Part shown: positions 60,143-64,000 of the stretch, piece after piece
Layout of the letters: each line of letters starts with the position of its first letter
Numbering within the stretch: position 1 is the stretch's first letter
Origin: G963664835 sp963664835
Lineage (GTDB): Bacteria; Chloroflexota; UBA6077; FW602-bin22; JBCLEL01
DNA length: 64,000 nt
Direction of reading: 5' to 3'
Assembly: GCA_963664835.2 (NCBI GenBank)
Contig: CAXXUG010000001.1
Span: 1 to 64,000, forward strand
Position numbers and translations under genes: made by a program
The notes under the pieces: generated by a model
Told to the model about the DNA's origin: nothing
What the model saw: the letters and a program-made list of their open reading frames with translations, nothing else
Databases searched by the model: none

Positions 60143-62434
60143 CTACATACAGCCTGGAAGACCGCGAAAGACGTATCCCCGCGCGGTCAGCTCGGCCAGC
60201 ACCGTTTTCAATGCCGCGATTGTTTGTTTGCGTTCACCTCCTCCGTCGTGCATCAACAGAATGGCGCCTGGCCAGGCGTGGGACAATATGTGCTGAGCAA
60301 TCTGCGCCGCTCCCGGTTGGCGCCAATCCTGTGGGTCCACATCCCACAGGACTATCTTCTTTCCTAACTCCGCCGCCAAAGAGAATGTACGTTCATCTCG
60401 AGCGCCGTACGGAGGACGAAGACATCTAATGGGACCCGCTCGTTGCCCGGCGGCCGCGTAGATCGCCTCGTCGGTACGCATCACTTCCGAAATGAACTCC
60501 TCCCGGGATATTCTGGTGAGCCAGACGTGACTGGCTGTGTGGTTTTCAATCTCGTTGCCCAATTGAGCGGCAGCAGCCACTACCTCGGGAAAGCGCCTCA
60601 CCTGGCCACCAAGCACGAAGAACGTGGCCGTTGCGTTATAGCGCGACAGTAATTCAAGGATCCTGAGTGTGAATCGTGGGTGAGGACCATCGTCAAACGT
60701 TAGGTAGGCGATCGGTTGCCCGGTCTTAGTGTGGAGTGGGCGTGAACGAGCAACGGATACCGGCGCTGGCCGTTGCGCCACAGGATGCTGAGCGGCACTT
60801 GCATCCTCTAGCGCATTCCAAGTCTCGAGGTCGATCACGCCACTCGGCGAAAGCCCTCTCTCGTTCTGAAACCGCACGACCGCCTGCCGCGTCGCCTCAT
60901 GATAAGCATCGAAGTACCGTCCCGGATCGCTAAACTCAAGCGGTGGAATCCTAGCAAGCCGATGGTGCACAGCCTTGACAAACTTCCCGCGGTCCCCTGT
61001 GCCGAGCACCCGACCGTAGGCGAAGAACGTATCGGGAGGCCCTAACGGTGGCGTCTCCGCGATCCGCTCCTCCGGCGGTTCGCCCGGTGCCTGTTTAGCG
61101 TTCTCGAGAAATGCGAGGCTCTCCTCATAGTAGGGGTCTTCTGGCGCTAACTCAACGGCCCGTTTCATGGCCGCTCGAGCTCTTCCGAGGTTTCGCGGCG
61201 ACGCGAGCGCCAGACCCAGCGCACGCACCGCGTGAATGCTGGCGCGTTTCGGATCTACCGCGATTGCGCGTTCCGTATAGTCCAGCAGATTGACGGCCAT
61301 CGTTGACAAGCTCTGTTCGGCAGCGGTGCCTACAATCAACGGACCGTCGAGCGCGAATGCCTCACCAGGATCCAGCGCCCGCATGAAGTCAACAGCAGCC
61401 TCGTACTCGCCCGCGAAGACGCTCGTCAATAGTGGTTGTCCGGGTGAGCCGGAGTAGGAGAGCCGCGCGGAAGCCACTCGGTTTATCAGAATCGACAGCC
61501 AACGAACTTCGTCGACCGTCGGAGCTTGGCTGGACGCTAAAGCTGCCGCTTCCGCAGCTTGCCGCCAGAAGTCGGCCTGAGCCAGTGTCACGGCGCGATC
61601 GGCCTGCTCCCAAACGACTTCGGACAAAGCCAGTACCGGCGCACGCAATAGGACAGGTGCGAGTTGGGCGCCATCCCATCGGTACAAGGTTTCGCGCTTG
61701 AGATCGGTGGCACAAGAGTAGCAAAAGATGTACGGGTCGGAGTCGTTGCCAATGACTTCCAGCAACCCATCTCCATCGAGGTCGGCTAGCTCTCCGGCGA
61801 TCGGGCGCGCGCCGATCAAGCTGAGCACGGTTGTGAGAGACTCGCCATCGAAGCCAATTAAATCCAGAGTTCCGGCATGTGCGCCGGTGCCACCCTGCAC
61901 GGCAATCCACGCTGTTGGAATGCCGCCGGAGGTTCGCCAGCCGGTTTGTAGCAACTCTGGATGTGTTCGCTGTGGCGCCGACTCGATTTCAAGCCGGTCA
62001 ATCTCCGACCACTCCCCTTCAGACGCGAGGCGAAACGCCGCCACAAAGTGAAAGAAGTTGATCACTTCGTCCGAGGACGTGATACGCCAGGGCTGTGGGC
62101 CGTTCGTAACGACAACCCAATACTCGCCCATCGAATCTGAGATGTTTAGAGGGATTACGTGCACCGGCTGGGCATCGGCGGACGGAAAGTCTTGCCAGAT
62201 TTCTGTTTGAATGATCCGGCGAAGCTGATCGGCGAGCTCTTCTTCGGATTGTTCAAGCACAGCGTAATGGGTGGGCGACGAGCTTGTTTCAGATGTAATA
62301 CGACTACCTTCAGATGGAGAACGAGGGGACGCCCCCAAGATGAATATCGACAAAAGGCCCATAAGCACCGTCAATGGCAGATGCCTATTGCTGGACAAAT
62401 CGAAACTCACAAGGCGGTGCAGGCGAGGAGACAT
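60143..62434 (-). CDS. Secreted/anchored multi-domain polysaccharide deacetylase
   Basis: A 763-residue protein. An N-terminal membrane segment (~20-38) anchors or exports it. Residues ~90-300 hold an FG-GAP/VCBS-like repeat (GELADLDGDGLLEVIGND). TPR-like helices follow at ~380-430, then a peptidoglycan-binding domain (VVRFQNERGLSPSGVIDLET). The C-terminal NodB polysaccharide deacetylase (~570-763) has YLTFDDGPHPRF, HTASHVWL (metal His pair), RPPYGARDE, DVDPQDW and ILLMHDGG. It probably removes acetyl groups from cell-wall glycan outside the cell. Confidence 0.88.
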   Translation of the reverse strand: MSPRLHRLVSFDLSSNRHLPLTVLMGLLSIFILGASPRSPSEGSRITSETSSSPTHYAVLEQSEEELADQLRRIIQTEIWQDFPSADAQPVHVIPLNISDSMGEYWVVVTNGPQPWRITSSDEVINFFHFVAAFRLASEGEWSEIDRLEIESAPQRTHPELLQTGWRTSGGIPTAWIAVQGGTGAHAGTLDLIGFDGESLTTVLSLIGARPIAGELADLDGDGLLEVIGNDSDPYIFCYSCATDLKRETLYRWDGAQLAPVLLRAPVLALSEVVWEQADRAVTLAQADFWRQAAEAAALASSQAPTVDEVRWLSILINRVASARLSYSGSPGQPLLTSVFAGEYEAAVDFMRALDPGEAFALDGPLIVGTAAEQSLSTMAVNLLDYTERAIAVDPKRASIHAVRALGLALASPRNLGRARAAMKRAVELAPEDPYYEESLAFLENAKQAPGEPPEERIAETPPLGPPDTFFAYGRVLGTGDRGKFVKAVHHRLARIPPLEFSDPGRYFDAYHEATRQAVVRFQNERGLSPSGVIDLETWNALEDASAAQHPVAQRPAPVSVARSRPLHTKTGQPIAYLTFDDGPHPRFTLRILELLSRYNATATFFVLGGQVRRFPEVVAAAAQLGNEIENHTASHVWLTRISREEFISEVMRTDEAIYAAAGQRAGPIRCLRPPYGARDERTFSLAAELGKKIVLWDVDPQDWRQPGAAQIAQHILSHAWPGAILLMHDGGGERKQTIAALKTVLAELTARGYVFRGLPGCM

Positions 62435-62835
62435 CGCGAATTCACCAAGCGAATCGAGTCACCTTTTCGCGCCGCCCTCGACGGTTCTACTGCTCGACGC
62501 GGGATACCAGCCAACCCAAGCGTTACCTGAATAATCCAATTGGAAGTGATATGTTCCGGGCCTATTGGAGCAAGCGCAATTCAAGACTAACGGCCAAACC
62601 TGGCCAAGCTCCGTTCAGCGAGTATATACGGCCCAATATTTGTTAGGCTATTAGAGAATCCGGATGCCCTTGACGCGAAAGATAGATGGAGTCTTAGGAA
62701 CGCCAGGAGGTTGGAAGGAATTTGATATCCGACCGGATCGAAGGGGTACGGCGTACTGCGTTCGAAGTCCAATCACCTTAATGCAGACCGAGACAGAGTC
62801 GCTTCTGAAGTTTCGATCTGCCGGCCCCGATATCG
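62435..62835. other. Intergenic gap
   Basis: About 400 bp between the deacetylase gene and the membrane-protein gene. Short frames on both strands have no recognisable homology; nothing else was found. Confidence 0.4.
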
Positions 62836-64000
62836 TCAGTCCGTCCGCGTAAGCAACGCAAACCCGCGCCAAGACAGGAGCAAAATACCTATCGCTCCGA
62901 TCAGCGAACCGGCTAACGCTCCGGCATATGCCTGGTCCAACCCGCTCTCAATCAAACCTGGCAATACCAATCCGGCGGTGGCAAACACCACCAGAGAAGG
63001 ATGGGAACGCAACACAAAGATGTAGGCGATCAACAGGTAGACCCCGACGGCTAGACCCGAGACTAACCAGGATGTCACGTCTTCCTGTACCTTCCCAGGC
63101 GCCAGGAACGTCCCGAGAAATAGGAGCCCGGCTCCGCAAGCTACCCGCCGACGCGTCCATTCGCCACTTAACGAATTCACCAAGGTGACTAACAGTAGCA
63201 CGCCTAACGTCAATATGAGATATTGAGGCACGGGATCCAGGGCCGCACCCAGCCACGGTAGAATCGAACTGGCTGACCCATAAGCGGACCACGGCGGAAG
63301 CGAACTGCCAAAAAAAATTCGGGCCAGTCCCACGCTCCCCAAGAAACCGAGGCCGAGCGCTAGCCCTGCCCAGGTGGCTGCTATTCGGTTGGAAAACGGC
63401 GGACCAGAGGCGAGCCTCTGCGTAAACCCGGCCAACAATCCCAGCAGGGCCGCCCCTAAGCCGGCACCTACGAGTCCCGCCATCAGGCTGATTCCAATTT
63501 GAAGCTCAAGCGGTTGCGCCGTGGACGTAGCGTTCATCACCGCCGGCCAATCGTTAGCCAGCGACAGAACGGATATCGCGACCGAGAATATGGCAACCTC
63601 AAGCCCGGTTCTGACGCTAAAACTTCCGCGAGTCCAACTCACCACAGCTGCCACAGTTCCGGCCAAGAGCAGTAGACCCAGGACGATACCCGACAATGTG
63701 AAGGCGAGTTCCAGGATCTCGCGACGTTGGTCTTCCGAGCGTCTCCATTCCTCCGGAAGGTGTACATACCAACGCGTGTCGACGATTTCGTCGCCGGCGA
63801 TCTCTACTTCCACTCTCGCCTCACCGCCCTCAAGGTCAGCGACCTGCTCGTCGCGGAAAGTAAACGTCCAATCGGTCCGCTTCGGAAGGCTTGAAGATTC
63901 GGCCGAAACCTCGCGCAAATCCGTTGCACGATCCGGCGGGCCGAGCGCCGTCCGGGCGAGCGAACGAGCATCCTGCTCCGATAACGTTGATCCAGCAGCA
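62836..64000 (-). CDS. Multi-helix membrane protein, 5' end outside the window
   Basis: At least 387 codons; the frame runs open off the right edge, so the true start is missing. The visible N-terminal part is a soluble beta-rich region (KRTDWTFTFRDEQVADLEGG), followed from about 90 residues on by eight or more membrane helices (FTLSGIVLGLLLLAGTVAAV, LVGAGLGAALLGLLAGFTQR). A resemblance to CPBP-type intramembrane protease family proteins was considered but no EExxxR or HxxxN motifs stand out. Function unknown. A TTG at 63918 is internal and need not be a start. Confidence 0.6.
   Translation of the reverse strand, partial: AAGSTLSEQDARSLARTALGPPDRATDLREVSAESSSLPKRTDWTFTFRDEQVADLEGGEARVEVEIAGDEIVDTRWYVHLPEEWRRSEDQRREILELAFTLSGIVLGLLLLAGTVAAVVSWTRGSFSVRTGLEVAIFSVAISVLSLANDWPAVMNATSTAQPLELQIGISLMAGLVGAGLGAALLGLLAGFTQRLASGPPFSNRIAATWAGLALGLGFLGSVGLARIFFGSSLPPWSAYGSASSILPWLGAALDPVPQYLILTLGVLLLVTLVNSLSGEWTRRRVACGAGLLFLGTFLAPGKVQEDVTSWLVSGLAVGVYLLIAYIFVLRSHPSLVVFATAGLVLPGLIESGLDQAYAGALAGSLIGAIGILLLSWRGFALLTRTD

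Noticed and set aside
1..64000. CRISPR array, tRNA and rRNA genes
   Set aside because: No regularly spaced repeats, cloverleaf-like sequences or rRNA signatures were seen on either strand by eye; a tRNA covariance search would be decisive.

Overview
This is a 64-kb bacterial chromosome segment of fairly high GC, with many GTG and TTG starts and frequent 4-base stop/start overlaps. SpoVS next to ribonuclease Y, a short alpha-type glutamine synthetase, a partner-switching signalling operon, a complete Liv-type transporter locus and dispersed GC-rich hairpin repeats fit a Chloroflexota-like bacterium. That assignment is inference from gene content; there is no rRNA or other marker gene to prove it. 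I found no rRNA, tRNA or CRISPR array.

Layout. 0-1.4 kb: SRPBCC protein and HAD hydrolase. 1.5-4.2 kb: three decayed genes in a row (DUF3500 lipoprotein, NYN-domain protein, YbaY-like secreted protein), each broken by frameshifts. 4.5-11.7 kb: a SulP anion transporter, then a tightly overlapping signalling operon (STAS antagonist, response-regulator/PP2C phosphatase, RsbW-like kinase, lipoprotein solute-binding receptor, membrane histidine kinase). 11.9-17.6 kb: methyltransferase, aldo/keto reductase, DCC protein, MetE-like protein, metallophosphoesterase, HAD phosphatase. 17.8-23.3 kb: aromatic amino-acid genes (pheA, aroK, aroB) with a glycosyltransferase and threonine aldolase. 23.3-35.6 kb: DUF362 protein, B-box/membrane protein, Gfo/Idh/MocA dehydrogenase, VOC protein, DUF255 protein, Tat lipoprotein, hisA, hisF, nucleoside hydrolase, alpha/beta hydrolase. 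36.5-40.8 kb (minus strand): rny, spoVS, PHP phosphoesterase, glnA. 41.2-42.5 kb: VOC epimerase-like protein and mobA. 54.5-59.9 kb (minus strand): livK-H-M-G-F, with livF frameshifted. 60.1-64 kb: a polysaccharide deacetylase fusion and a membrane protein cut by the window edge.

The most unusual region is 42.5-51.6 kb, an apparent nucleic-acid/nucleotide conflict island. It begins beside a roughly 336-bp non-coding repeat with perfect 13-bp terminal inverted repeats. It then holds a 955-codon type IIL (MmeI-like) restriction-modification gene with no ATG, GTG or TTG start at its N-terminus, and a two-domain MazG-like pyrophosphohydrolase. Facing these is a six-gene, translationally coupled minus-strand operon: acyl-carrier-protein-like protein, XRE regulator, ImmA/IrrE metallopeptidase, thymidylate-synthase-like protein, 5-hmdU-kinase/alpha-glutamyl-thymine-pyrophosphorylase-like protein, and a dCTP-deaminase-fold protein with two C-terminal membrane helices and an apparently degenerate active site. 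A perfect 15-bp palindrome just upstream is a good candidate XRE operator. This combination is my main candidate for an undescribed system, either bacterial thymine hypermodification or nucleotide-sensing anti-phage defence.

Repeats are concentrated between 31.7 and 53.3 kb: two copies of the 0.3-kb element, and at least five copies of a GC-rich hairpin, one of which shares a 17-bp insertion with a copy of the larger element in inverted orientation. One large-element copy abuts a gene remnant that keeps only its C-terminal SAF-like part.
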